This document shows, one piece after another, positions 24,863-33,489 of a DNA stretch of 64,000 bases (the first letter of the stretch is position 1; each line of letters begins with the position of its first letter). Origin of the DNA: Mucilaginibacter kameinonensis. GTDB lineage: Bacteria; Bacteroidota; Bacteroidia; Sphingobacteriales; Sphingobacteriaceae. The stretch spans positions 186,001-250,000 of the forward strand of contig NZ_RCWZ01000006.1 in the NCBI RefSeq assembly GCF_003675385.1, written 5' to 3'. The notes under the pieces were generated by a model, which was given only the letters and a program-made list of their open reading frames with translations, did no database searches and was not told where the DNA came from. A program made the translations under genes and the position numbers.

Positions 24863-25536
24863 GTTTGTTGGCCGGCGGAGTTGCCAATAGCCAACAAGGC
24901 AATAAAACCATTCAAATAGATATTCACAAATTGTTAAATGCCCGCCCTGTAACTACAGTTACCGGTGGTAAGTTGCAAACCTGGATAACCGGTATTGATG
25001 GTGGTGGCAAAGGGGATGGTTATTTGACCGAGGCGGCAGCAAAACTCAATGGCGATAAAAACGCGCATGCTTTGCCCGATGATCCGTTGATTCCGGCTAA
25101 CTCATCGCACCCTGCTATATTACTGCATTATAAAAACGGCGATAAGGGAAATCAAACCCGGAATGTTGCCGGTATTAATAGTTTTAGTTTTGAAGTGCCT
25201 CATAAAAAGTATACGGATTTGTACCTGAGCCTTACGAGTTCAGAAGGCTCGTCGCAACTGCACATTAAGTTAACTTATGCCGATGGCAGCGAGGTTAAGG
25301 ATTTTCTGTTGCCCGATTATTATAATGACATCCCCGAACGCGATGCTAACCTGAGTTACGCAGTACATGATCTGGCTAAATGGGGACTTGGGAATAAGAT
25401 GACCGAAAGCGATCATCATAATATTGACGTTCTCAATATTCATCCCGATCCAAAGCGGGTTCTTAAGGAAGTTACGCTGAGTAAAGACAAATCCGGCTAC
25501 CTGGTATTTTGGGCTGCTACAGGCTTCATTAAATAA
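24829..25536 (+). CDS. Exported protein of unknown function
   Basis: A 235-residue protein with a signal peptide (hydrophobic 5-19, ending VANSQQ). The mature part is rich in beta-strand patterns: FSFEVPHKKYTDLYLSLTSSEGSSQLHIKLTYADGS looks like a jelly-roll/carbohydrate-binding-type sheet, and the last strand is GYLVFWAATGFIK. I do not recognise the family. There is no lipobox and no T9SS tail. Its promoter region and first codons are duplicated 1.1 kb upstream. Confidence 0.7.
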   Translation: MTFKYFVFLFACLLAGGVANSQQGNKTIQIDIHKLLNARPVTTVTGGKLQTWITGIDGGGKGDGYLTEAAAKLNGDKNAHALPDDPLIPANSSHPAILLHYKNGDKGNQTRNVAGINSFSFEVPHKKYTDLYLSLTSSEGSSQLHIKLTYADGSEVKDFLLPDYYNDIPERDANLSYAVHDLAKWGLGNKMTESDHHNIDVLNIHPDPKRVLKEVTLSKDKSGYLVFWAATGFIK

Positions 25537-25623
25537 ATTATCCTGTTAAATATGCGCGGTACTTCGCTTAAAACAGGCTCAAAAAAATATTCGTTCATGA
25601 AATTATCGTTCAGATAATTACCC

Positions 25624-25631
25624 TACTTTTG
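25624..25631 (+). promoter_or_regulatory. Candidate Bacteroidota -7 promoter element
   Basis: TACTTTTG fits the Bacteroidota TAnnTTTG -7 consensus and lies 29 bases before the DUF4271 start. No clear TTG -33 box is seen at the right spacing, so the call is tentative. Confidence 0.35.
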
Positions 25632-25659
25632 CAAAAAATAATAAGCCCCGTTTTAAGCT

Positions 25660-26646
25660 TTGAGGACTCGTTTGGTTATTTGGTGTTGCCTGCTTTTTTT
25701 GTTGAATAGTGTTGCCGCTTTTGCGCAACAGGATTCAATTGCTACAGACACGGCCGCAAAATTACCTGTACGTACTTTTCGTCCCGGCAATTCGGTGCTT
25801 GATTCGGTGGCTTACGCCATGCAAAACCGGGATAAATTTATGGCCGACTCGGTAGCCATGCGTTATCTCAGGGTTCCCGATGCCGCCATGCGCGCACAAT
25901 ATGCAGACAGTGTTTTTGCCCGCGAATTATACCATGGTTACGGTTTTCTGGATCTTCACTCCAGAACCAAAAGCAAGGTGATGGAAGGGCATTACCGCCC
26001 CTCGCGCGATCCCTGGATCATCGTGATCATTATCGCCATGTTGCTCTACACGGCCATTCTTAACCTTGCCCTGAGTAAAGATGTAAGCAATGTATTTACC
26101 TCGTTTTATAGCAAGCGCGTACTTTCAATAGCCGGTAAAGAAGAGAGCCCCGTTAGCTCCTGGGCATTCCTGGGTTTGTTTTTGCTGTTTTGCGCTACCT
26201 TTGGTTTGTTCCTGTATCAACTGGCTGCATATAAAGGTGTTTATTATAAAATAGCCGGGAGCGGGCTGTTTACTTTTCTTACTATTGTAATTATAGCATT
26301 ATTCTCGCTTAAGTTTTTAATACTCAAGTTTTTAGGTTTTGTGTTTGATATTAATAAGCTGGTGAGCGAATATCTTAATATCCTTCATCTTACCTACTTT
26401 AACATCGCGTTTGTTTTTTTACCGGTGGTTATTTGTTTTAGCTTACTTGGGGCACAATATATCCCAATATTGCTAACAACCACACTAATAATAGTGATAG
26501 TAATCTTTATATGGCAATATATCAGGAGCAGCGTAAATATAATTTCTACCTTTCGATTTCATAAATTTTATTTATTTACGTATCTTTGTGCCCTCGAAAT
26601 TTGCCCTGTTTTGATTTTAATAAAGGCATTGAATATTAAAATTTAG
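25660..26646 (+). CDS. DUF4271 family membrane protein
   Basis: A 328-residue protein with a signal peptide (about 1-23, ending FAQQ) and roughly 100 periplasmic residues. The C-terminal domain has about six or seven helices beginning at IIVIIIAMLLYTAIL and ending RFHKFYLFTYLCALEICPVLILIKAL. The conserved FRFHKFYLFTYLCALE end is typical of DUF4271. The start is TTG at 25660, the only one that includes the signal peptide. It is followed 18 bases later by hemD and then the gldKLMN cluster, a neighbourhood I recall from other Bacteroidota; the function is unknown. Confidence 0.85.
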   Translation: MRTRLVIWCCLLFLLNSVAAFAQQDSIATDTAAKLPVRTFRPGNSVLDSVAYAMQNRDKFMADSVAMRYLRVPDAAMRAQYADSVFARELYHGYGFLDLHSRTKSKVMEGHYRPSRDPWIIVIIIAMLLYTAILNLALSKDVSNVFTSFYSKRVLSIAGKEESPVSSWAFLGLFLLFCATFGLFLYQLAAYKGVYYKIAGSGLFTFLTIVIIALFSLKFLILKFLGFVFDINKLVSEYLNILHLTYFNIAFVFLPVVICFSLLGAQYIPILLTTTLIIVIVIFIWQYIRSSVNIISTFRFHKFYLFTYLCALEICPVLILIKALNIKI

Positions 26647-26664
26647 GTTATTAAAAGCACTGAA

Positions 26665-27423
26665 TTGGAAGATAGAAAGAAAAAGGTTAAAAGCATACTG
26701 GTTACTTTGCCTAAGCCCGAAAATGATAAAAATCCTTACGCCGAGCTGGCTAAAAAGCTTAACCTGAAAATTGATTTCAGATCATTTATTCATGTTGAGG
26801 GTGTGCCTGCAAAGGATTTCAGAAAAGAGAAGATTAACCTCGCTGATTTTAGCGCTGTGATCTTTACCAGTCGTAACTCGGCCGATCATTTTTTCCGTAT
26901 TTGTGAAGAGATGCGTTTTGAGGTGCCTGTTGAAATGAAGTATTTCTGTCTTTCAGAAACCATTGCACTTTACCTGCAAAAATATATCCAGTACCGTAAG
27001 CGTAAGATATTTTTTGGAAAGCAAACAGCTGCCGATCTGGCCGAGGTGTTGAAAAAGCACTCGTCTGAAAAATTCCTTTATCCATGTTCTGACGTTGCGG
27101 CCGAAGAAACTCAGCGCTTTTTGCTGGAGAATGGTTATAACTTTACCCCGGCGGTACTTTTCCGTACAGTTTGCAGTGATCTTTCCGATCTTGCGGATGT
27201 ATTTTATGACGTTATTGCGTTTTTTAGTCCGTCAAGTATACAATCGCTGTATAAAAACTTTCCCGATTTTAAACAGAATAATACACGCATCGCTGCGTTT
27301 GGTGCAACTACCCATAAGGCTGTGCTTGAGGCCGGTTTAATTTTGGATATACCTGCTCCAACCCCCGGAGCGCCCTCAATGACAATGGCCATTGAGCAGT
27401 ATGTTAAGCTTGTAAATAAATAA
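26665..27423 (+). CDS. hemD: Uroporphyrinogen-III synthase
   Basis: A 252-residue cytoplasmic enzyme that closes hydroxymethylbilane to uroporphyrinogen III in heme synthesis. Recognisable parts are SILVTLPKPEN at the start, DFSAVIFTSRNSADHFF, LYPCSDVAAEETQRFL, DVIAFFSPSSIQSLY and the C-terminal RIAAFGATTHKAVLEAGL. HemD is weakly conserved, but this bilobal pattern fits well. The start is TTG at 26665 (MEDRKKKVKSILVTLP). It is probably co-transcribed with DUF4271 and ends in a hairpin before gldK. Confidence 0.88.
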   Translation: MEDRKKKVKSILVTLPKPENDKNPYAELAKKLNLKIDFRSFIHVEGVPAKDFRKEKINLADFSAVIFTSRNSADHFFRICEEMRFEVPVEMKYFCLSETIALYLQKYIQYRKRKIFFGKQTAADLAEVLKKHSSEKFLYPCSDVAAEETQRFLLENGYNFTPAVLFRTVCSDLSDLADVFYDVIAFFSPSSIQSLYKNFPDFKQNNTRIAAFGATTHKAVLEAGLILDIPAPTPGAPSMTMAIEQYVKLVNK

Positions 27424-27474
27424 GTTAGAAATTTATTTAACCCGACTGCAACTTTTTGCAGTATATACCCGTAT

Positions 27475-27515
27475 AACCGCTAACTAATTGTCATATAAAC
27501 AATTGGTTAGCGGTT
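27475..27515 (+). terminator. Terminator hairpin after hemD
   Basis: AACCGCTAACTAATTG (27475-27490) pairs with CAATTGGTTAGCGGTTT (from 27500), a stem of about 15 base pairs with one mismatch, followed by a weak T-rich tail. It separates hemD from the gldKLMN operon. Confidence 0.7.
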
Positions 27516-27678
27516 TGTTAATTATACAGCATTTTGTTTAGTATTGGTAAGTAAAGTACACAGCTTGTCGATACATGAGGCCAAATTATCGTTTTTTATA
27601 GCTTGCTTTGCATAAAAATGTGATATATTCGGGCGTCGCATTGTGTTATGGTTATATAACTGATTTTGAATTTGTAAA

Positions 27679-28995
27679 ATGAAACAGGTATACTTTTTAA
27701 TAGTAGTTTTAGCAGGTAGTGTATTAAGTGGTTGTGGCCGCGGTGGCGGTGACAGGGGAGAGGTTGTGGGTGTGCCTGCAAGGTCGTTCAGGGCCGAAGT
27801 TCCTTACGGCATGGTTTATATCCCTGGTGGCAGCTTCCTGATGGGACAAACCGATCAGGATGTAACTTTCGCACAAATAGCACAAACCAAACAGGTTACT
27901 GTTTCTCCGTTTTTCATGGATCAAACCGAAACCAGCAACAGTCAGTACAAAATGTTTGTGAACTGGGTTCGCGACTCAATAGCGATAACAAGTTATATCA
28001 ACGATAATAAATACTATATACAGCCTAAAGCTGGCGCCGGTAATAACAACGGTGGTAAAAAGTTCATTAATTGGGATTACGTGAAAAGGAATCCTATCTG
28101 GAGCAGCAAAGGCGGCCAGGCAAGCAATGCTCAGAAATTGCAGGGGATGTACTATCAGGGCGATGATCGTGTATTTGACCGTAACGAGGTTGATGTGCGT
28201 TTGCTAAAATATAACTATGCACTGTTTACCCTGCGTGAGGCTGCCGATCACCATAACGATAAGACAAAACACCGCTCAGATTTCATTTTACGTGACACCG
28301 TGCCTGTGTATCCTGATACCCTGGTTTGGTTAAGCGATTTCTCATACGCTGCGAACGAACCGATGGTTGAAAGTTATTTCTCGCATCCGGCGTTCCGTAA
28401 TTATCCTGTTGTAGGTGTAACCTGGAGGCAGGCCCGTGCATACGCTACATGGCGTAGCCGTTACAATGATGCTTATAAAGATAAGCGTCGTTTAGCACAC
28501 CGTGCTCCTTACAGCTTGCCAACTGAAGCTGAGTTTGAATACGCGGCACGCGGTGGCAGGATTGGTACCGACTATCCATGGGGTGGTCCTTATATTAAAA
28601 ATGCAAAAGGCTGTTTACTGGCAAACTTTAAGCCGGGACGTGGTAACTATACTGATGATGGCGGCGCGTACACTGTACCGGTTCGTTCATACTTCCCTAA
28701 CGATTACGGCTTATATAATATGGCTGGTAACGTAGCGGAGTGGACACTGTCGGCTTTTGACGAATCGGCATCAACATTTGTGCATGACCTTGCGCCAACC
28801 TTTAATTACGAAGCAAAATCAACAGATCCTGAAGTGCTGAAACGTAAAGTTGTGCGCGGTGGATCATGGAAAGATATTGGATATTTCCTTCAAAACTCAA
28901 CCAGATCTTATGAATACCAGGATACCGCTAAATCATATATCGGTTTCCGTTGCGTAACCCACTACTTGGGCCGCGATATTACAGACAAACGCTAA
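27679..28995 (+). CDS. gldK: T9SS ring lipoprotein GldK
   Basis: A 438-residue lipoprotein (lipobox VLSGC, Cys19) with a formylglycine-generating-enzyme/sulfatase-modifying-factor domain: GMVYIPGGSFLMGQTDQD at about 50, FFMDQTETSN, YSLPTEAEFEYAARGG, NMAGNVAEWT and the terminal VVRGGSWKD...YIGFRC. GldK (PorK) forms the periplasmic ring of the type IX secretion system with GldN. GldJ has the same fold, but placement directly before GldL identifies GldK. It is the first gene of the gldKLMN operon and is preceded by 255 bases without a gene. Confidence 0.92.
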   Translation: MKQVYFLIVVLAGSVLSGCGRGGGDRGEVVGVPARSFRAEVPYGMVYIPGGSFLMGQTDQDVTFAQIAQTKQVTVSPFFMDQTETSNSQYKMFVNWVRDSIAITSYINDNKYYIQPKAGAGNNNGGKKFINWDYVKRNPIWSSKGGQASNAQKLQGMYYQGDDRVFDRNEVDVRLLKYNYALFTLREAADHHNDKTKHRSDFILRDTVPVYPDTLVWLSDFSYAANEPMVESYFSHPAFRNYPVVGVTWRQARAYATWRSRYNDAYKDKRRLAHRAPYSLPTEAEFEYAARGGRIGTDYPWGGPYIKNAKGCLLANFKPGRGNYTDDGGAYTVPVRSYFPNDYGLYNMAGNVAEWTLSAFDESASTFVHDLAPTFNYEAKSTDPEVLKRKVVRGGSWKDIGYFLQNSTRSYEYQDTAKSYIGFRCVTHYLGRDITDKR

Positions 28996-29062
28996 TGAAA
29001 AAATTAGCTTAAGCGAGCAACAATCAAAATCAAAAAATAAAAAAAGTTATTTCTGAATTATT

Positions 29063-29866
29063 ATGGCTGGAAAGAAAAAACCATTCGGAATTGGGAACGT
29101 AATATCATTGGGTGCAACCGTAGTAATTATCGGTTTGTTGTTTAAAATTCAACACTGGAAATTTGCTTCTGAATTTATTACTGCTGGTTTGCTTACTGAG
29201 GCGGTGCTGTTCTTTTTGCTGGGTTTACAGCGGGAACAGAAGGACATTGATTGGGTTCGCGTTTACCCTGAACTAAATGAAGATTTTCAGGGCGAACTTC
29301 CAAAAGCAACTATAAGAAGTGCTGCTGTTAATGCGGGGCCTTCAACAACCGCTGCTTTAGATAAAATGATGGAAGACGCTAAAATAGGCCCGGAATTAGT
29401 TCGCAGCCTTGGCGATGGCTTACGTTCATTTGGTGATAAAGTAGCCGCTATATCACGCGTTACTGACGCGGGCGAAGCCACTATCGCTTTTACAAGCAAA
29501 GTTAAGGATGCTACTGCAAGCTACGAAAAACTAAGCGTGTCATTTGAAAAAGCATCGGCTAATTTGACCGAAATGGCAAACTCAAACATTGATTCAAAAG
29601 CTTATCACGATCAGGTTAATCAACTTGCTAAAAACTTGTCGGCACTTAATGCCGTATACGAGCTTGAGCTGCAAGATTCAAGCGCGCACTTAAAATCAAT
29701 GAATAAATTTTACCAGAACCTTGCGCTCACCATGAACAACTTTAATGAATCTATGGATGATTCAAGGCAGTTTAAGGAAGAGGTTGGTCGTTTGGCTAAA
29801 AACCTGGCATCATTAAACTCAATTTATGGTAACATGCTTACTGCCATGAACCAGCCGCGTGTTTAA
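29063..29866 (+). CDS. gldL: T9SS/gliding motor protein GldL
   Basis: A 267-residue inner-membrane protein with two N-terminal helices (about 11-28 and 37-55) and a long cytoplasmic coiled-coil-like tail. The second helix carries a buried Glu (E46 in AGLLTEAVLF) and an Glu at the helix edge (E37). GldL and GldM form the proton-driven motor of the T9SS, and such membrane Glu residues carry protons in the studied systems. The tail contains heptad-like repeats and two similar segments (QVNQLAKNLSALNAVY and EVGRLAKNLASLNSIY), an internal duplication. Confidence 0.93.
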   Translation: MAGKKKPFGIGNVISLGATVVIIGLLFKIQHWKFASEFITAGLLTEAVLFFLLGLQREQKDIDWVRVYPELNEDFQGELPKATIRSAAVNAGPSTTAALDKMMEDAKIGPELVRSLGDGLRSFGDKVAAISRVTDAGEATIAFTSKVKDATASYEKLSVSFEKASANLTEMANSNIDSKAYHDQVNQLAKNLSALNAVYELELQDSSAHLKSMNKFYQNLALTMNNFNESMDDSRQFKEEVGRLAKNLASLNSIYGNMLTAMNQPRV

Positions 29867-29907
29867 TTATAATTAATTGATTGATTACCAGAAAAGAATT
29901 AGAATAG

Positions 29908-31428
29908 ATGGCCGGAGGTAAGGAAACCCCAAGACAGCGAATGATAGGTATACTATACCTGGTACTATTGGGCCTTATTGCCCTTAACGTACCGGATAGC
30001 TTACTTGACGCTTTTAAAAATATAACGCGAAGCCTGGATGCGTCAAGAACTAACGTTACTACCAGTTTGCAAACAACTTACAGCGCTTTTGAGGCGACTA
30101 AATTAAAAGAGCAACCGGAAAAAGCACAGGAGTTATTAAAAAGGGCTAAAGAGGCAAGTAAAACAACTGACGAGTTAAATGCCTATGTTGAAGAACTAAA
30201 AGCCGAATTGATAAAAAAAGGTGGAGGCATTAACCCTGAAATAGATGATATCGACGCAAGGGATAATCTTGATATTTCACCTGAAGTAATGATCAACGAC
30301 AAAAAGGCGGATGTTTTAAAGGAAAAGATAGAAGCTACCCGGAGTCGATTAATGCAGATATTAGGTCCAAAAGATAGCGTTGGCGTGAACTTCTCACTTA
30401 ATGCTATTGACCCTCCTAAGCGTTCAGGTATACCTTCAAAAACATGGCAACAAGCATATTTTGGCGATGGTATCCCTCTTGGAGCTGCGATTACAACTTT
30501 GGCTAAAATCCAGACCGATAATAAGAATGCTGAGAACGAAGTTGTAAAAAAGATTTTAGGCAAAATTGATCAGGCGCAGGTTACTTTAAATGCTTTTAAA
30601 GCTGTAGTAGTGCCGTCAAGTAATTATGTAATAGCAGGACAGCCTTACAAGGCTGAAATTTATTTGTCTGCTTACGATCAAAACTCAAACCCAACCATTA
30701 CTGTAGGCGGTGCATCGATACCAACCAGTAATGGTGTTGGTACTTATACAACTACTGCAAGTGGTGAAGGCGTGCATACCTGGACTGGCCAGTTGTTAGT
30801 AAAACAGGTTGACGGACCGCCTAAACCGTATCCTATTAGCGGATCTTACATGGTAGCAAAACCATCAGCAGTTGTATCACCCGATAAAATGAACGTGCTT
30901 TATATAGGTGTACCTAACCCAATCTCAGTGTCGGCTCCTGGTGTTCCTACCGGAAGCATTAACCTACGTATGAGCAATGGTTCACTAAGCGGATCGGGTG
31001 GGCACTATACGGCTACAGTTAGCAGTATTGGGAAAACCACACTTACTGTTACCGGCGAAAAAGGTATGGTATTAGGTTCAACGGAATTTCGTATCAAAAG
31101 GATTCCTGACCCTAAACCTCAATTTGCCGGCAAAAGTGGTGGCAATACCAGTTCGGCCAATATCAAAGCTCAGGACAGGCTTTTTGCTCAGTTGGATAAC
31201 TTTGACTTTGACGCGAAATTTAATGTAACGCACTTTACTATGTTGGTTGTTAAACCACGCCAGGACGCTATTATTTTATCAGGCTCGGGCGGCGACTTAA
31301 CCAGCGCTATGCACAGTGCTTTAAATACAGTTACACCAGGAACTACTGTTATATTTAAGGATATCATAGCGGTTGGTCCTGATCATTCACCGCGGTCACT
31401 TGATCCTATTGTATTATCCGCAAACTAA
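29908..31428 (+). CDS. gldM: T9SS/gliding motor protein GldM
   Basis: A 506-residue protein with one N-terminal membrane helix (about 12-29, MIGILYLVLLGLIALNV) and a large periplasmic part made of helical and Ig-like beta domains. The N-terminal MAGGKETPRQRMIGILYLVLLGLIALNVPDSLLDAF is highly characteristic of GldM/PorM. The GldM shaft spans the periplasm as a dimer and passes motor force to the GldK/GldN ring. It lies 41 bases after gldL and 6 before gldN. Confidence 0.95.
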   Translation: MAGGKETPRQRMIGILYLVLLGLIALNVPDSLLDAFKNITRSLDASRTNVTTSLQTTYSAFEATKLKEQPEKAQELLKRAKEASKTTDELNAYVEELKAELIKKGGGINPEIDDIDARDNLDISPEVMINDKKADVLKEKIEATRSRLMQILGPKDSVGVNFSLNAIDPPKRSGIPSKTWQQAYFGDGIPLGAAITTLAKIQTDNKNAENEVVKKILGKIDQAQVTLNAFKAVVVPSSNYVIAGQPYKAEIYLSAYDQNSNPTITVGGASIPTSNGVGTYTTTASGEGVHTWTGQLLVKQVDGPPKPYPISGSYMVAKPSAVVSPDKMNVLYIGVPNPISVSAPGVPTGSINLRMSNGSLSGSGGHYTATVSSIGKTTLTVTGEKGMVLGSTEFRIKRIPDPKPQFAGKSGGNTSSANIKAQDRLFAQLDNFDFDAKFNVTHFTMLVVKPRQDAIILSGSGGDLTSAMHSALNTVTPGTTVIFKDIIAVGPDHSPRSLDPIVLSAN

Positions 31429-31434
31429 ACGCGT

Positions 31435-32409
31435 ATGAAAAAGAGAATTTTAGTTGTTATCCTTTGCCTGGCTTGCGTAAGTGCGTATGCACAAAAAAAA
31501 CGCACCAAAAGGCCTGCAAAAAAGACAACCACAACCAGACAGGTAGTGCAAAAACCAGTACAGGTTCAGCCGGATAACGTAACCAGTCAGCAGCCGCTTG
31601 ATACAGCACGTAAAATTGCTGCAAAGCCTTTTGACAGGCCGCTTGATGGATACTACAAGAAAAGCAACATCTTTAACGCGAAGGTTACTCCATATCCTAA
31701 TTTGCGTGAAAACGACGTAGCTTTTGCAAAACGTGTGTGGCGTGAAATCGATGTACGCGAAAAAATGAACCAATACCTTGCTTCGCCAAAGGGACGTTTA
31801 ATTGACGTACTGCTTGACGCGATCATGAGGGGGGAACTTACCGCGTATGATCCAACCCCAGGTAAAAAGGATGATCCGGGAGGCGACGGTTTTACTACGC
31901 CGTTAACAGGTGCTCAGGCACGTGGCCGTTTAGCTTCAGACAGCAGTGTAGTTGAAAAGCGTGACAAGGATAACAACGTAATCTCATCCAGCATGGTAGC
32001 CGGAGATTTTAACCCGGATAGCGTATTAAAGTTCCGCATCAAGGAAGACTGGGTATTTGACAAACAGCGTTCTGTTTTTGAACCACGCATTATTGGTATC
32101 GCCCCTTTAATTAAACCTAAAGGAGCCGGTACACTTGATATCGATTTTCAGCCTGCTTTTTGGGTATATTTCCCTGAAGCGCGTCCGGTACTTGCAACCA
32201 AAGAAGTGGTTAGCCGTGCCAGTGACGCAACAGGCTTGAGCTTCGACGACGTATTTATCAAACGGATCTTTACCAGCTATATCGTAAAAGAAAGCAACGA
32301 TAAAGATGAACGTATAAAAGATTATGCCCAGGGCATTGATAAGCTTTACGAATCGGAAAGGATCAAAAAATCTCTTCTTGACTGGGAGCTTAACCTTTGG
32401 CAGTACTAA
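31435..32409 (+). CDS. gldN: T9SS ring protein GldN
   Basis: A 324-residue periplasmic protein with a signal peptide (hydrophobic 5-18, ending AYAQ). It has a basic, Thr/Gln-rich segment (about 20-50, KKRTKRPAKKTTTTRQ), then the GldN domain: VAFAKRVWREIDVREKMNQYLASPKGRLIDVL, FRIKEDWVFDKQRSVFEPRIIGIAPL and the C-terminal ESERIKKSLLDWELNLWQY. It pairs with GldK in the T9SS ring. It is the last gene of the operon; a strong terminator follows 29 bases later. Confidence 0.94.
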   Translation: MKKRILVVILCLACVSAYAQKKRTKRPAKKTTTTRQVVQKPVQVQPDNVTSQQPLDTARKIAAKPFDRPLDGYYKKSNIFNAKVTPYPNLRENDVAFAKRVWREIDVREKMNQYLASPKGRLIDVLLDAIMRGELTAYDPTPGKKDDPGGDGFTTPLTGAQARGRLASDSSVVEKRDKDNNVISSSMVAGDFNPDSVLKFRIKEDWVFDKQRSVFEPRIIGIAPLIKPKGAGTLDIDFQPAFWVYFPEARPVLATKEVVSRASDATGLSFDDVFIKRIFTSYIVKESNDKDERIKDYAQGIDKLYESERIKKSLLDWELNLWQY

Positions 32410-32437
32410 TAGTTAAAGATTAAACGCGATTTTATAA

Positions 32438-32470
32438 AACAGGCGATGAATTTTCATCGCCTGTTTTGTT
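32438..32470 (+). terminator. Terminator of the gldKLMN operon
   Basis: AACAGGCGATGA pairs with TCATCGCCTGTT, both flanking a short TTTT-type loop, followed by TTGTTTTT. It is a classic rho-independent terminator directly after gldN. Confidence 0.9.
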
Positions 32471-32548
32471 TTTATGTTTTTTTTCGTTGGGGTGCTGTTA
32501 TGCGTCTCTACAAAATTCATCATCCGTAGATCTCTTCAAATAAATGAA

Positions 32549-32696
32549 AATGTCATTTCGATAGAGCTGCGGGCGGGAGAACGAGCGCCGGGGCGAAAGA
32601 GAAATCTTGTACGCCATGCAGAATGACCCTTCATGGCGTATAAGATTTCTCCTCACCAGCCCCGCACGTCCCCAATCGGGTTCGTTCGAAATGACA
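32549..32696. repeat. Long palindrome with TGTCATTTCGA ends
   Basis: Ends TGTCATTTCGA (32550-32560) and TTCGAAATGACA (32685-32696) are inverted. An inner stem, GAAATCTTGTACGCCATG with CATGGCGTATAAGATTTC, lies around GACCC. GC-rich segments between stems do not pair fully. It is a second class of dispersed palindrome, different in sequence from the CATTGCGAGG class but with the same kind of end. Confidence 0.8.
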
Positions 32697-32913
32697 CGCG
32701 GTTGATTGATAATCATTAACAAGATGGCATTCCACATTATAGGCTATTTTCACCTCCCGCCTGACCAATAGCTCAAAGCTTTCTACCAACTCCCTAAAAT
32801 TCCCGACCAACTCCTGAAATTGCGACGAATTGTGCCTTTTTAGCGTTTGCAGAGCGCTTTCAGGGCTTTGTCTATTTATATCCACAGCTGGTATAACTCT
32901 TTTTAGCAGTCAA

Positions 32914-32960
32914 AATATATGTTGTTCATTTGATCATTGAAAACAACAACACAACATATT
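32914..32960 (+). promoter_or_regulatory. Inverted repeat in the leader of the small exported protein
   Basis: AATATATGTTGTT (32914-32926) is inverted in AACAACACAACATATT (to 32960), with an inner TTCATTTGATCATTGAA palindrome. It ends about 24 bases before the ATG and could be an operator or an mRNA 5' hairpin. Confidence 0.45.
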
Positions 32961-32984
32961 TAAAAACATTAAAACCTTAACGCC

Positions 32985-33380
32985 ATGAAAACCTCAATAA
33001 AATTATCAACCTTATTTGTATTATTAACTGCAGGAGTATTTGCTACCAAAGTAGCCAAAGCCGACGAAGGCAATGCCGATGTTAATCCGAAAGCAAAAGA
33101 AGTTGTAAGCTTTAAAGCCCTTGATCATGATCGCGGCTTGAAGATAAATTTCGCGAAATCTGAAAACGGAAAATCAGTTGTAAAGGTTTACAATAAAGAC
33201 AATGAACTTTTATTGAAAGACATTGTGCCAAGCAAAACTGATGTGAGCAAAGGCTACGTGTTAAACAGTTTGGCCGATGGTGAATATACCATGGAAATCT
33301 ATAGCAATAACCAGGTGGTTAAAAAATCAATCCACGTTTACCAGGATGGCGATCAAAAATCATTTTACATCGCTCAGTAA
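32985..33380 (+). CDS. Small exported beta-rich protein (DUF3244-like)
   Basis: A 131-residue protein with a signal peptide (about 1-26, ending AKADEG). The mature 105 residues form about seven strands: KGLKINFAKSENGKSVVKVYNKDN, LLKDIVPSKTDVSKGYVLNSLADGEYTMEIYSNN, QVVKKSIHVYQDGDQKSFYI. The strand-and-turn pattern with DGEYTMEI resembles the Ig-like T9SS C-terminal fold and DUF3244 proteins, but there is no separate cargo domain. Its function is unknown. A terminator follows at 33407. Confidence 0.75.
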   Translation: MKTSIKLSTLFVLLTAGVFATKVAKADEGNADVNPKAKEVVSFKALDHDRGLKINFAKSENGKSVVKVYNKDNELLLKDIVPSKTDVSKGYVLNSLADGEYTMEIYSNNQVVKKSIHVYQDGDQKSFYIAQ

Positions 33381-33406
33381 TAAAAATCACTAACTCAATA
33401 TATAAC

Positions 33407-33440
33407 AAAGTCCCGGTTCAATCAACTGGGCCTTTATCTT
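33407..33440 (+). terminator. Terminator after the small exported protein
   Basis: AAAGTCCCGGTT pairs with AACTGGGCCTTT around CAATC, with one G-U-type and one other mismatch, followed by a T-rich tail. Confidence 0.65.
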
Positions 33441-33489
33441 TTTAGATATTTCAACTGCTACTGCAACTAAAACCTGATACTGATTAAGA

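Larger units (their letters stand above)
32471..32984. other. 575-base gap between gldN and the next gene (rest of gap)
   Basis: Apart from the terminator the gap contains the long palindrome at 32549-32696, a weak minus-strand frame at 32631-32885 that I do not accept as a gene, and the leader inverted repeat at 32914-32960 before the next gene. Nothing else is recognisable. Confidence 0.7.

Noticed and set aside
27679..28995. Annotation of this protein as a sulfatase-modifying enzyme or GldJ
   Set aside because: The fold is shared, but position before gldL and the operon order show that it is GldK.
32631..32885. 84-codon minus-strand frame in the gldN downstream gap
   Set aside because: Its C-terminal third lies in the palindrome at 32549-32696, composition looks random there, and no start signal or family pattern is visible. 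The first 50 codons (QELVGNFRELVESFELLV) might be a decayed gene but this is not supported.
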